A stretch of DNA of 64,000 bases, taken from positions 34,481,098 to 34,545,097 of the forward strand of contig OY540812.1 of assembly GCA_961205875.1 (NCBI GenBank), given 5' to 3'. Below, piece after piece: positions 21,401-30,094 of the stretch; position 1 is the first letter of the stretch, and the number at the start of each line of letters is the position of its first letter. Origin of the DNA: Sialis fuliginosa. Taxonomy: Eukaryota > Arthropoda > Insecta > Megaloptera > Sialidae. The position numbers were made by a program, and so were the translations under genes. The notes beneath the pieces are model-generated. The model had not been told where the DNA came from. It made no database searches and saw only the letters and a list, made by a program, of their open reading frames with translations.

Positions 21401-23290
21401 CATAATGAAGGCTCATGGGGGATGATTGATCATCTTGATCCCCCCCCCCCTATCTACGCCACTGCCTCCCGACAAATCGGCCCTGCAGATTTATGCCACT
21501 TGAATAAGTGTTAATGATTAATACTCGAATCCTATCTAACAAATGGATTTTCATTAAAAAAATTAAAGCTGAGGGGGCAAATCTTAAAAAATATAGCGAA
21601 TGAATTTAAAAATGCCGATCTGGGTTCAACAATGCCTGACACGGACCTCGTTAAAAATGTAATATTAATAATTATTTGATAGATTTTATACTTACTGGTT
21701 CCATACTTGTTGACGGGTACTTTGCGGTCTGTATTAGTTTTTGAGGGTAAGAAACGGCTGTAAGTTGGCGCAGGTGTTGTAAATTTGGATGCAAGCTCTG
21801 TTTTATCATTCGTAGTTTGGGCGTCCTTCTTTGAAAATGTTGTATTTGGTGAATTATATGCGTAATTTTTTCTGTAATCGTACTGCTGGAAAGAAAAAAA
21901 TATACATAATGCTAGAATTGAGGAGGTGAGTTCCAAAACTCGTTCGTCCATTTAAAAAAATTATCGAGATGCAGTGGATTTTAAAAGAATTTTTTGCATT
22001 CTTTCATATGGTACTGTAAGTTTTAAGCAAAAAAAAAATTATAATTGAATGAGTTTTGCTCAAAACTGACACACTAATAGTTATCGTATTACCTAAAATT
22101 ATTTATTTTAATTTAATTAATTTAATTTTTTTCTCAATTTTCAACAAAAAAACAAAACACGATTTTTGCAAACTTTTTTTATAAGTCCGCTATTTTTTTT
22201 TTAATCAATTGTAGATAATACGATTGAGACAAGTTTATAATTTATAAAATAAAAAAAATATTTTATTTTTTGTTTCAAATCACTACATGTGACCTTCCCA
22301 CTTTTTTTCGAGGAGTCCACTTTGACCCCAAAAAACCCAAAGTATTATAAAATTGAAAAGTTTTTTAGTATGATAAAAACATACATATATGAAAATAAGC
22401 TTAAAATTTTAGGTGTCAGACCGCAATACTACTTTAGACAAAATTCAACGTACTGGGACAAAAAAATTGTTATTCATAATATTTACAGGTGATTCAGCAC
22501 TGTCAACTAAAATGCGATACTTAAAATGGTTATTTGTTGATAAGGATGAATTTTTAGAGGTATATTTAAATTAACATTTATTTTTATTTTTTATCATAGA
22601 AGAAAATTTTTTTTTTTTTGTAATTTGAAGCATCCGTATTAAGTAAAATTCTGCATGCTTTCTTTTGCATCGATATTTCTCGCAAACGGTTAATCCTATG
22701 ATGAATCAAAAAAGTATGTTTTTATGTATTTTATGTTATATAATCTAACAAAAGGGCTGAACCCAGGAAAAATTAAAGAACAAAAAAATACTAGAATAAT
22801 CTATGGGCCCACTGGCCCCATACAGCCCTGGTCTAAATTACTATTAGTTGATACTATACTGAAAATTGATAAAATTTATGAATACTAAACTCTGTAGCAA
22901 ATTTCATAACTGTAGCACAATGGGTTCTCAAGATATTAAATAAAAACCAATTTTGATTAAAATCTTTGGAGGACTGTAAGCCCCCTCACGAAAATTTTCC
23001 GGACACATGTTCATATAATGTTTTTTGCTTAAAACATTTTTCTCAATTTACTGTAAAAGTTTGGCATGACAGTGCTGAATCAGCCTGTGTAATAGTTTCG
23101 TTTATGACCAAAGATTCGTACCTTTGGTCATAAACGAGTTAAAAGTGTAATCGACTGGAAGATACTATCATAGTAATATATAAATTTGTAGGGTCTGTAC
23201 AATATAAATATTTTGGCTGTTTACCTTGCTTCGTTTTATTTTGTATTATTAAAAAAAAAATGCACTTACGTAAGTTCGATATGAAGACAT
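441..23290 (-). CDS. Ser/Thr/Lys-rich protein with GERAWWL repeats, five coding exons, 3' end outside window
   Basis: I do not recognise this gene. Seen: coding exons 23290-23270, 21885-21696, 20731-17679, 10198-10023 and 471-441, all with GT-AG borders and phases 0, 1, 0 and 2 that agree at every junction, giving 1157 codons with no stop. The protein starts MSSYRTYQYDYRKNY and is dominated by S, T, K, R and E. Residues about 190-330 repeat a SREDLSK..KYGS type motif. Residues about 509-564 hold two identical 28-residue repeats. Residues about 861, 903 and 944 carry KIRPIESGERAWWL, and a diverged ISGEKAWWM occurs near 1037. No signal peptide, membrane segment or catalytic motif is visible. 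Inference: an intrinsically disordered scaffold or cytoskeleton-associated protein whose WW-containing repeats may be a short binding motif. Introns of 7.5 and 9.6 kb are full of transposons. The last exon ends in phase 0 at a good donor, so the gene runs off the left edge. Confidence 0.8.
1255..1610. repeat. TATCGATA-rich simple repeat
   Basis: Dense imperfect repetition of AATATCGATATTT-like palindromic words across about 350 bp; a smaller patch lies at 3090-3165. This is low-complexity sequence inside the pogo-like element. Confidence 0.7.
1620..3039. mobile_element. GTCCAG-family foldback element, copy 1, right end eroded
   Basis: Left terminus TA|GTCCAGGAACATTAGG at 1618. Long inverted arms (about 1680-2290 and 2450-3030) share segments such as TAACTCCGTCAG and its complement. 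The right terminus stops near TTCCCAG and lacks the final CTGGAC. Related copies are at 43050-43598, 46988-49167 and inside the 33-39 kb palindrome. Confidence 0.65.
3199..5264 (+). pseudogene. Pogo/Tigger-type transposase pseudogene with C-terminal PHD-like finger
   Basis: Transposase of the pogo family (DDE superfamily, PF03184 type). It starts MPRYYSKNNESL and has an N-terminal psq-like helix-turn-helix (ISRATLGRYIAKFANIDVAM). A 292-bp intron (3434-3725, GT-AG) follows, then the catalytic region. The Asp positions are visible in FYMDESGL (about 4056), LLLLDNHSSH (about 4382) and QPLDVTVFGPFK (about 4491). A basic low-complexity stretch and a PHD-like Cys/His cluster follow (CIIC, HCNVCDRAIHLKC, about 5120-5230). 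It is broken by frameshifts near 3290, 3755, 4680 and 5150 and an in-frame TAA at 4229-4231. No single frame encodes a full protein, so it is non-functional. The intron contains two perfect hairpins, near 3522-3557 and 3584-3631. Confidence 0.85.
5328..6119 (+). repeat. Interspersed repeat R1, copy 1
   Basis: Shares almost its whole length with copies at 16475, 27649 and 39642. It contains a (GTCC)n microsatellite at about 5440-5475 and four 19-20-bp units of TTTTGACGTTTTAAATGTCA type at 5820-5900. It ends GCACTGTGCATTTACTTGG. The 5' end of this copy is truncated. Confidence 0.75.
6181..7684. mobile_element. Foldback element, CAGGGTGGGGCAATAGTG family, copy 1
   Basis: Two arms of roughly 700 bp are near-perfect inverted copies with axis near 6928. 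Termini are CAGGGTGGGGCAATAGTG and its complement, flanked by TATA, so a TA target duplication is likely. The mirrored ORFs at 6514-6696 (+) and 7152-7343 (-) are the two arms, not genes. There is no transposase, so it is non-autonomous. Related copies are at 25353-26204 and 30784-31655. Confidence 0.8.
7786..8178. repeat. 393-bp inverted repeat (foldback MITE)
   Basis: Left arm begins CATGGGGATCTCAGTATCTA and the right arm ends with its complement. Both arms contain a GGTATACC.TTTTTGG block closer to the centre. No coding content. Confidence 0.65.
8430..8596. other. Repeat-derived intron sequence
   Basis: AGGGGCGTAACCAGG at 8436 resembles a transposon terminus, and GGTTAC with GC-rich sequence recurs near 9905-9960. 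This suggests an outer element enclosing the foldback, but I cannot define its ends. Confidence 0.3.
8597..8780. repeat. Short palindrome carrying two inverted hammerhead-like motifs
   Basis: Arms of about 80 bp flank an 11-base loop (ATAACGACATT) near 8680-8690. Each arm holds CTGACGAT.ATTCTGTG followed by AATCGAAA, at 8734-8758 (+) and 8629-8604 (-). A third relative lies at 61326-61350. The function of the motif is discussed as a finding. Confidence 0.6.
8792..9824. mobile_element. Foldback element with CGGTCATTCCATAAATAACT ends
   Basis: Long inverted arms (8792-9173 and 9314-9824) share the terminal 20 bp and flanking AATT on both sides. A loop of about 140 bp at 9174-9313 is relatively GC-rich. 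The right arm is interrupted by a 139-bp MITE (9643-9781). No coding content. Confidence 0.75.
9643..9781. mobile_element. PIF/Harbinger-type MITE inside the foldback arm
   Basis: Inverted ends TGGAGTGTTCACACC and GGTGTGAACACCGCA with a TAA duplication on each side (9640-9642 and 9782-9784). The uninterrupted opposite arm near 8825 reads GTTGTTACCG, which shows the empty site. A larger relative occupies 44952-46948. Confidence 0.75.
10023..10198 (-). CDS. Coding exon 4 of the GERAWWL-repeat gene
   Basis: 176 nt between acceptor ctaaatttctag and donor GTGAGA. It enters in phase 0, exactly matching the phase at which exon 3 ends, and leaves in phase 2. It encodes ETHSPPIEDRLSPDGI through LIIKKQP plus two bases. 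The base composition is clearly less AT-rich than the flanking intron. The exon is too short for ordinary ORF listing and was found from splice sites and reading frame. Confidence 0.7.
10233..11599. mobile_element. hAT-type non-autonomous element
   Basis: Ends CCGTGGCGCCGGA and TCCGACGCCACTG (terminal repeat CAGTGGCGYCGGA) with a perfect 8-bp target duplication ATTAGTTA at 10225-10232 and 11600-11607, diagnostic of hAT. It starts 35 bp from exon 4. No transposase is recognisable; the short ORFs inside have no homology I can see. A second copy, missing its right end, starts at 51802. Confidence 0.8.
11180..11343. mobile_element. Pogo/Tigger-like MITE nested in the hAT element
   Basis: 164 bp with ends CAGTAGAACCTCATTACTACG-like and CGTACTAACGAGATTTCACTG-like, and TA on both sides (11178-11179 and 11344-11345). 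The CAGTrrAAyCTC end is typical of Tigger/pogo MITEs. The same MITE sits at the corresponding place of the hAT copy near 51972. Confidence 0.7.
11608..12323. other. Intron; nothing recognised
   Basis: AT-rich intronic DNA between two hAT-type elements. No exon with good splice sites and no repeat terminus was seen. Confidence 0.35.
12642..14055. repeat. Tandem array of about 410-bp units, left arm
   Basis: Unit starts (GTMCAGACACG) are at 12642, 12850, 13263 and 13673. The first unit is internally deleted to 208 bp. Each full unit contains CCCCCTGTCACAGATGAAGG, CTAGCACAGGAGTCGAGATA and TACAATAAATACAGCA blocks. Divergence between units is a few percent. The ORF at 13024-13227 is a shadow. Confidence 0.8.
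14160..14952. repeat. Tandem array of about 410-bp units, right arm (inverted)
   Basis: Two full units in the opposite orientation to the left array, ending with CGTGTCTGTAC at 14529-14539 and CGTGTCTGGAC near 14942-14952. A diverged relative of the unit (CCCGCCGGATCAAATGA, CATCTGTGATAGGAGG) lies at about 27380-27610. Confidence 0.75.
15259..15552. other. Intron between two hAT-type elements
   Basis: About 290 bp of unique-looking AT-rich sequence; nothing recognised. Confidence 0.35.
15907..16240. mobile_element. 334-bp foldback MITE
   Basis: Inverted ends CCATAGACATAAAGCAYGGACC. The 73-codon ORF at 15976-16197 spans both arms and is not a gene. A related TCCATACTCTATGTTTGTGG occurs near 35408. 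Confidence 0.7.
16475..17284 (+). repeat. Interspersed repeat R1, copy 2 (most complete)
   Basis: Begins GCTTCCTCGCAATATCGAAG and has CGAGGAAGC near the 3' end at about 17249, so the repeat is bounded by short inverted repeats. It contains (GTCC)n at about 16613-16643 and the 20-bp ATGTCATTTTGACGTTTTAA minisatellite at 16985-17065. The reverse-strand 68-codon ORF at 16577-16783 reads through the microsatellite (RTDGRTDG) and is spurious. Class unknown. Confidence 0.8.
17679..20731 (-). CDS. Large coding exon 3 of the GERAWWL-repeat gene
   Basis: 3053 nt, open throughout, from a tttctag acceptor at 20732 to a GTAATA donor below 17679. It encodes residues 72-1088. The open frame does not start at an internal codon: it is open back to the acceptor, and upstream residues such as SRRNSREDL match repeats further on. 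It holds the YGS/SREDL repeats, a perfect 84-bp tandem duplication at 19252-19419, and three GERAWWL repeats at about 18313-18363, 18187-18237 and 18065-18113, with a diverged fourth near 17790-17835. The reverse strand of this exon has long open frames, but those are shadows of biased Ser codons. Confidence 0.85.
19252..19419. repeat. Perfect 84-bp tandem duplication inside exon 3
   Basis: Two consecutive identical 84-bp units (19252-19335 and 19336-19419). On the minus strand each encodes the 28-residue unit that runs from KISDTTSK through STASRISDTAS. Length is a multiple of three, so the frame is kept. Confidence 0.85.
20732..21159. other. Intron between coding exons 2 and 3
   Basis: AT-rich intron; nothing recognised apart from the acceptor at its low end. 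Confidence 0.4.
21160..21464. mobile_element. 305-bp hAT-type MITE
   Basis: Ends CAGTGGCGTAGATAG and CTATCTACGCCACTG. Flanking octamers CCTTTCGA and CCTCCCGA match at 6 of 8, consistent with an old hAT duplication. Homopolymer runs of G and C lie next to each end. Non-coding. Confidence 0.75.
21696..21885 (-). CDS. Coding exon 2 of the GERAWWL-repeat gene
   Basis: 190 nt between a tctttccag acceptor and a GTAAGT donor. It enters in phase 0 and leaves in phase 1. It encodes QYDYRKNYAYNSPNTTFSKK through VNKYGT, a basic, Tyr- and Asn-rich low-complexity stretch. The trailing A joins GC of the next exon to make a Ser codon. Confidence 0.75.
22066..22485. repeat. Diverged copy of the palindrome-arm terminal repeat
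   Basis: TAGTTATCGTATTACCTAAA and later blocks (CGAGGAGTCCACTTTGACCC, AAAATTTTAGGTGTCA) match 33281-33810 and 38390-38520 in the same relative order, but with substitutions and gaps. It is an older relative of the sequence that makes the ends of the large palindrome. Confidence 0.6.
22486..23087. mobile_element. 602-bp MITE with CAGGTGATTCAGCACTGTC ends
   Basis: Inverted ends CAGGTGATTCAGCACTGTC and GACAGTGCTGAATCAGCCTG, with TA at the left edge (22484-22485). A related copy without the left end lies at about 42546-42977. Non-coding; within the intron next to the start-codon exon. Confidence 0.7.
23097..23141. repeat. Perfect 15-bp-stem hairpin
   Basis: CGTTTATGACCAAAG, loop ATTCGTAC, then the exact complement. 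It lies between the MITE and the donor of the first coding exon. No function assigned. Confidence 0.6.
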
Positions 23291-23332
23291 TTTAATCCCT
23301 TATATGATATTGTGATTGCTGACTTAATGCAT
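23270..23332 (-). CDS. Exon with start codon of the GERAWWL-repeat gene
   Basis: The exon begins after a ttttcag acceptor at 23333 and ends at a GTAAGT donor below 23270. The first 42 bases are 5' UTR; they include an ATG CAT TAA micro-ORF. The start ATG is at 23290-23288 in the context AAAATG and encodes MSSYRTY before the splice (phase 0). The acceptor implies at least one further 5' non-coding exon at higher coordinates. Confidence 0.72.
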
Positions 23333-24516
23333 CTGAAAATAATAATCTTATTAGTATGTATTAATAAATCAATTGGTAGCAATAAATAAATATTGATAGT
23401 AATTATAGTTAAGGTCAAGGGGGTAAATAAAACCTATTTGTCGAATAGTTGTCATTTAATTGAAATATATCCGAAACTAGAAATATGACAAAAAACATTT
23501 GAAAGAACTAATTGCTTATCATTTTCATTAAAAAAACCGGGGTAAGTGAAACACCTAATAATAATCTTTTCACACTTTTTTTTCTGCACGCCATAAACAC
23601 TGATGTTTGTATAAATAATTCATTATAAATAGGCATGATGCCTAGTTTAAAAAAATTATTTTAAGATGATCTTACGTGTCTCTTATTTCCAAAAAAATGC
23701 TTATTTCTGCAGAAAATAAAGGTTTAATCACTAAAATTGACCCTTTTAAAATTAATTTTGAATTTGACGCCAAAACGCCCGCAGGTGTCATGGCGCATTT
23801 TTGACGTCACGCCTATGTAAACACTCCTTGTCAACTATGCTAATGTTTAATGGTTTTACTTTTGGTAACACAAAATTGAGCAATTTGATAATTTAAAACC
23901 ACAAAATAATGTATAAACAGTGCAGATATTAATGAAACAAAAATGACGTTTACGTAGCCGTGACGTCATCCACTCTGACTGGTGTTTTATCAAACATGGC
24001 GGATTGCGGTATTTTACGTTTTTATTTTAACAAATATCATAATAATCTCGCTTTTAATATAAAAATAAATACATTTTTTAGAATCTTTTTAACTTATTTC
24101 ATTATTTAAAATCATAATTTCAGTGATACTTTGTTACTGGCATCATGCCTATTGCCACTTTGTTTTCTCTTTGATAAATAATATTGTCTTTTTCAAAATT
24201 CACGCACCTCACGTGACTATTCACCCCAATATGAACACGTCCATGTAAGTTAGTTGACAGAGTCGGTGTGAGCGTATTGCGTCCCGCATCCCGCTCAGTG
24301 ACGAAGCGTTGGGGAGACAAGGGGGTCTATCATGACCCGGGTGCCACTCGCAGAGGGGCGCCAAATGTTCCCCAAGACGACGATATTCTATATATTATAT
24401 TACTTTATGTTTTTTTGGGGCACCAAAAAGGTATCGTGCCTCGAGCGCCAATTATGCTAAAAGTCACTTTTTGAAAATTACGTCTCAAAGTAATTCTTTT
24501 ATTTATAAATATTATA
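23333..24516. other. 5' intron of the GERAWWL-repeat gene
   Basis: No exon found. The stretch contains a CCGGGGTAAGTGAAACA word near 23537 and a GC-richer patch at 24230-24370 (CCCGGGTGCCACTCGCAG). Neither could be tied to a known element; 24120-24474 ORFs are not supported as genes. Confidence 0.35.
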
Positions 24517-25300
24517 TTAACTTCCCAACTGGAAGTTATTGTAATCAGTCCGAAAATCAAAATCAAAAATTTCAACATATTTGTATGTTTTAAGGTCACT
24601 ATAGTATATTTACACTATTTTTAGAAAGATGTCTGTGTGTGTGTGTGTATGATTTTTTACATTCACGAAATCTCGCAAATAAAAAAGATATTGACTTCGT
24701 TGGGGTGCCAATCGAAGCGTCTCGACGTAAATATGATCTGAAAGAAAGGATTTTTCGAAATAATGAAAAATGTATTTCAGTTTTTTTTGTTATACGGGCC
24801 TAAACAGCCATAGAAGGGGTGAAAGGCGAAAATCACCCTCAAAATTTGAATTTTAAATACTAATAAAAAAGTCTATAATTGATATTGCCTTGGAAACAAA
24901 CGCAATTAAATTTAAATTGTCAGACTATACTCTATTTCATTTAAGAATGCAGTAGTTGCCGGGGTTTTGACGGTACGAATAGTGCATTTTACCGTTAAAA
25001 ACCACGGCAACCACTGCATTCTTAAATGAAATAGAGTATTACGTTTATGTTACGTTTTATAAAACAAATGCAATTTAATTCTAATTGTCAAATTAGTTAT
25101 TCTAAAAATGTGTGTTATATTATTGACATTAGGATATTAGAAAACTAATATTCATAATACAAAGGTGAGTTTTAATTCTGACCAATTCCATTTAAATTTT
25201 TCATATACATACATATTAAAAAAATATTCACATAAACTATACAAAAACAATAAATAATCAGTATTCAAGTATTTATAATCATACTGTGTTGGGAAGTTGA
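24517..25300. mobile_element. Element with TTAACTTCCCAAC ends
   Basis: TTAACTTCCCAAC at 24517 and its complement (GTTGGGAAGTTga) at 25288-25300. The interior contains (TG)n near 24635 and the block GACTTCGTTGGGGTGCCAAT, found inverted at about 60370-60410. A related CACCCCTCC.ATAGCTGTTTAGGC block is near 40230. A 113-bp hairpin is nested at 24927-25039. Confidence 0.55.
24927..25039. mobile_element. 113-bp hairpin MITE
   Basis: Arms ATACTCTATTTCATTTAAGA through GACGGTA pair with the complement after a 14-base loop, with very few mismatches. Flanked by TA on the left. Non-coding. Confidence 0.65.
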
Positions 25301-25352
25301 TTGTGTGGACCTAAAGGGTCTCACCCCACCTCAATATTAATATTTTGTTATA

Positions 25353-26204
25353 AAGGTGGGGCAATAGTGCGTGAATAGCTCGTGAATTTACATCCTTAAG
25401 GCTATTTGTTACCACATTTGATTTATTTAGCAAAAAGTACAAAATTCAACAATATTTATTTTAAAAAGTTTTTTTCAAATAAAATAAAACACCATATTGC
25501 CCATAAAAACAGCATTTTATGTTTCTGTCTCGATCTCACACAGCGCATTAGTAAATTTATTTGGTTGTAAATTATTTTGATTATTTGTTTCGATAAAACA
25601 ATAAAGCACCTCACTAGCGGAAAAAATGGTGTTTTTTTATTAGAAAAAAAACTTATTTTTTAAAATAAATAAAATAATGTGGTGATAAATAGCCATAAGA
25701 ATGTACATACAAAAAATTGTCGTTATGTAATTTTACATAACATCGTTAAAAAATATATAGGATGTTCCATTTGAAAAACTTGAGAAGAATAACTTTGAAG
25801 TTCTCAAAATTTTAAAATTAATTTTGAACAACCTGTACATAGTGGTTCTACGATATTTAAACAAGAGCACCCTATAAACTCATATGTTAAGGTCCTTACT
25901 TAATTTCGTCTTCAACGCTGCGACCACGGAAGTGGTAAATTGTTAAGTGAAGTAATGTAAGAATCAATTTAAAAAAATTATTACTTCTAAACCGGACGCT
26001 AATATTTTATATATAAATAAAAATCTCAATATAAGTGTTAAATATGCAAAAAATATTCAGGGGATTCCATTTAAAAAAATTAGTGTGCCACACTTTTTTG
26101 TTCCCTTTATACTTGGAAATAATTTCTATGTATGCATTAAAAAGATTTTTTTATCTATTATGGTGTACGAGTTATCGAACTTCCACACACTATTGCCCCA
26201 CCTG
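25353..26204. mobile_element. Foldback element, GGTGGGGCAATAGTG family, copy 2
   Basis: Left end AAAGGTGGGGCAATAGTG and right end CACTATTGCCCCACCTG enclose arms homologous to 6181-7684. It is shorter and more diverged. TA borders both ends. Non-coding. Confidence 0.7.
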
Positions 26205-27640
26205 TATATAAAGCTCAACGTCGGTCTGTCTGTCTGTCCATTTGTGCGCTTGTAACTCGAGAACTACCATAGATATGCTCTCTGGCCAGGTTATAGGATA
26301 TATTTTGTTACGTTAGGTAACACAAGGAATAAGCAGTGACGATAATAGTAAATCAAGCCGGAAAAAAGTTTGCCGCCAGCGTGTTCTTTTGCAATACGCT
26401 GCATAAGCCGTTAAATATTGAACAATATATTGTAGTAAAGAATTGTGTAGAATAAAAATATCTAAAATAATTGAACTATATTTTTCAATAATCCTAAACA
26501 ATAATTCCGTAGTCCACGCGAGGAAAGCCGCGGGCACAGTTAGTATTATATTAAATGGATTTTTTTGACAATTTGTGCAATATCTCTGCATGTATTAAAA
26601 TTTCAAACTCCGAATTTTCGGTGCATACTAGGTACCATGTTGACATATTTTTGTTTGCTTTCTAGATCTAGATCATCTGTTAAAATTTGGCACACTTGTC
26701 CTGAATCATCTTGTATATTTTACGTATTGCAGAGTTATAAAAATAGTCTGTCATATTTCTTTGCATTAACTTCAATATGTCTATCAATATGTCGTTTTCT
26801 CATTAGAACTCTTATTAATTTGATTATATGAAACTAATACTCTGTTATACATTATTGTAAAAAAATACACATTTGACTTTCAGGTATGCATTTGTATGAT
26901 AATTTTTAACCTCATACTCGTGTATACTCAACTAGGAATCGATATACATTTTTGTACTATCGTTAAAATTCCAGTATTATTCAAAATCAAAATTATTGTA
27001 CAAGTCTTGAGGTTTCCTCAGTGATCTAGATATGTATCTCGGTGTCAGGGCTCTTCTAAAAGTGCACTGCAATGTGTGATGAAACGTTGGCCGATAACAC
27101 GACAAAATCGACGCGGCTTACACCCAGAAGCCAAATCCAATAAAACTTACTATCAATATTATTTTTACATATTTTTCATGTTGTGATAATTTGTCAAAAA
27201 TGATTCCTAATTATAAATTCTCTATTGAAGAATTATGAAGAAATTTTGAATCATTGCAGGAATTTATTGATTTTGAAATAAACAAGTCTGAACAGGCACT
27301 AAGGGCGTTTTTCCACACACCGGCAAAACCGGTGCCGGTGATTATAAATATTATTTTTAAATTTACTATTGAACTTGCTTGTTTTTCCCCTCGGATCAAA
27401 TGAGATGAATTACAACCCTTTATCTGTGATGGGGAGAAAAATTGAAATGTTTTCTTTATCGCTATTTAATGATTATACAAAATCGTTAATATCTCGGTTC
27501 CTATGCGAGGTACTGAGTAATTTCTCCTCATAACCCTTACACTTATGTAGGATTTTTCCCGCCGGATCAAATGATACAATCCTGCATCTGTGATAGGAGG
27601 CGACATATTGAAATATGTATAAAATTCTATGAAAATTAGT
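26205..27640. other. AT-rich stretch with traces of repeats, no gene
   Basis: (GTCT)n at about 26225-26245. GATGAAACGTTGGCCGATAA at about 27076 looks like a retroelement-associated motif. At 27380-27610 there is a diverged relative of the 410-bp unit of the 12.3-15.3 kb element. No ORF here is supported as coding. Confidence 0.35.
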
Positions 27641-27648
27641 TTTATATA

Positions 27649-28453
27649 TTGCTTCCTCGCAATATCGAAGATACGAGAAGCTATGTGATCGTTTCAGATT
27701 GAGACAAAAAAAAAGTTCTCCAATTTCAAAATTTTAAATTGATTCATCCGTTTCACGTCAAGACAAACACTTTTCGTTCCGTGTCCGTCTGTCTGTCCGT
27801 CCGTCCGTCTGTCCCCTGAATCCTTGTCACACGCATAACTTATGAACCACTGAACCGATATTATTGAAACTTGGTTGGTTGGTTGGGTTTGGTTTGAGGA
27901 CGGTCCCATTTCAAAATCATCAACATCGTGTGTAAGGAGGAGGGGTGACACCCCAAAATATTTCTTTTTTCAAGATATCTCAAGAACGACACATGTTACG
28001 AGAAAACTTTATAGAATATTTTTTGTAGAGCATAAAATTTCCTATAATATGGGTCTACTACGTTTGTTGTAAAATATTCCCTTACAAAGATTTATCTCAA
28101 TTTATTTTAAAAATTCGTGTTTTGTTTTTCTAAATTGATATTTGATTGGATATATTAAATGTCATTTTGACGTTTTAATAGTCATTTTGGCGTTTTAAAT
28201 GTCACTTTGACGTTTTAAATGTCATTTTGATATTTGCATAAATTTAGATTTAGATTGAAATTGTCAAAAAATTAAAAATATATAAAAAAATATTCAGGTG
28301 CGTTTTAAGAAAAATTTCGAACTAAGATTTTTAGTAAAATTTGTATAAAAATTAAATGGTTAACCAATGCCAGGCAATTTATCTGAAAACTATCGGTTTT
28401 AGTGAATTTAGCAAGAGGAAGCACTGTGCATTTACTTGGCAGATGTTTTTTTA
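27649..28453 (+). repeat. Interspersed repeat R1, copy 3
   Basis: Starts TTGCTTCCTCGCAATATCG and ends with TTTACTTGGCAGATG, as in copy 2. (GTCC/GTCT)n lies at 27785-27815 and the 20-bp minisatellite at 28153-28235. Same orientation as the other copies. Confidence 0.8.
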
Positions 28454-28821
28454 TAGGTATTAAAAAAATATTTAAATCCTTATTTATGTGCGGCCCTCGG
28501 AAAATTTTAGGTCATCAATGAGACCCGTGGTGCAATTTGGGTTGGCCAGGCGGCTTTAGAAGTCATCATAATCTCTTACAACAGATTCAAAAATATTAAG
28601 ACAAACATCATCGGTTATATTTTTACATCATTTTAAATAAAAACACAAATATACGTCTATTTCATTAATCAATTTTATATCAAGTTTATTATTTAAATAC
28701 TAAAATTCCGAATATAAATTATTTATTGTCATAAAATTTACATATACAATTTTCAATAGATTATCTACATAATAATTTCATCGCAAAAATATATGTATAT
28801 GAGTATCTATTATAAACGAAG
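28454..28821. other. No recognised feature
   Basis: AT-rich spacer between an R1 copy and a hAT-type element. Confidence 0.3.
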
Positions 28822-29538
28822 TAGAGTTGGGCATTTTAGTTGATGACAGAGAGCGCTCCCTATAGTTCAGTGGTCTTTAATGAACTAGTTCGTTCTTCTA
28901 GTTCTTTTAGTTCATAAAAAAAATTTCCGGACTATACGATAACAATTTATTGATTTAGATATATTGGATTGTTGGATTTTTAATGTATAATTAAATTGTT
29001 TAATTAGTATTTTGTATTACTTTTTTTTTCATCAAACTATAGAAATGCAAACTTCTGCAATTTTTAATTCGTTATTAATTTATAGACACAAGATCGATAT
29101 TTTTAAATGTATATATTTGCAATAATCTTTTTTTTTCAAATCGAACTCTCAATATATATGAAAATTTTGAAACATTATTAATTGTGTAGTAATATAAACA
29201 ATATATTTAAATTTCATTAAAATCTGTGACATTCTTTTTTGTTGATTGTTATAAAATAATATAAAAATCACGTGCTTTTGACAGACATATTGCATTCATG
29301 TGAACTAAAAAAATTCAATATAATATCTTTAATAAAATAAATTCAAAATTGGTAATAAAGTATTGAAAACGTAAATTATTAAACATAAAAATCGTACCAT
29401 CTCATTTTTAGAACAGTGTATTTGAAGTGTACCAGGAACTATTGAACTAAAAGAGCGGAGCGCATACGAACTAGTTCCTCTAGTTCTCGTGTAAGAGCGC
29501 TCTTTTGAACTAGTTCGTTCGTGAACTACACAAGTCTA
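28822..29538. mobile_element. hAT-type foldback element, 717 bp
   Basis: Left end TAGAGTTGGGCA corresponds to the CAGAGTTGGGCA terminus at 12332; the right end ACACAAGTCTA is eroded. Flanking octamers AAACGAAG and AAACAAAG match at 7 of 8. Inner arms share GAACTAGTTCGTT and AGAGCGCTC words. Non-coding. Confidence 0.65.
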
Positions 29539-29651
29539 AAACAAAGAGTAATTCTATATCTATCAAATGAGTTTTAAAATATCTGTCTTTGTTAGGTACA
29601 TGGAGAAATGATTTAAATATTATAATAATCAAATGGGAGAAGCCTACTTAC

Positions 29652-29740
29652 AATAAGTTTGTAATAAACGAATTTGAATGAAAACTGTTCGAAAACCTCT
29701 GCATGCGACTCTATGTCAATAATCTTCACTCAAAAACAGA
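29652..29740 (-). promoter_or_regulatory. Alternative 5' non-coding exon candidate
   Basis: The minus strand reads ACAAACTTATT then GTAAGTAGG, a good donor below 29652. It could supply an alternative or additional 5' UTR exon to the acceptor at 23333. There is no coding evidence and the upper limit is arbitrary. Confidence 0.2.
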
Positions 29741-30094
29741 ACATTGTTTATTCTCGAATTACCATTAGTATATTAGTATTTACACGGAAGCTCGTCCGAC
29801 CCACATTGAAAAAGTAATAAAAATCAGGTCAGGTTCATCGACCATAAGGTCTATTTAAGTAACCGGAAGTAACCGGCACATCTTCGCTATTGCGACGGCA
29901 GCACATCATGAAATGCCATTGCGACAATTACAGATCAAGCGTAAGCCGTCCAAATAAGAAAACAACTGACGACATAAACATGTTTTTTAATATTATTAAT
30001 TAAATAAAAATGCAAAATGTCTATGTTTTTGGAAGGTAGGTATATCAACTATATTCGAAGCTATTCTAATATTCATTCATTTTACTACTTTTCG

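Noticed and set aside
26313-26831. Opposing ORFs at 26313-26591 and 26565-26831
   Set aside because: No homology, low-complexity composition, no splice or start context.
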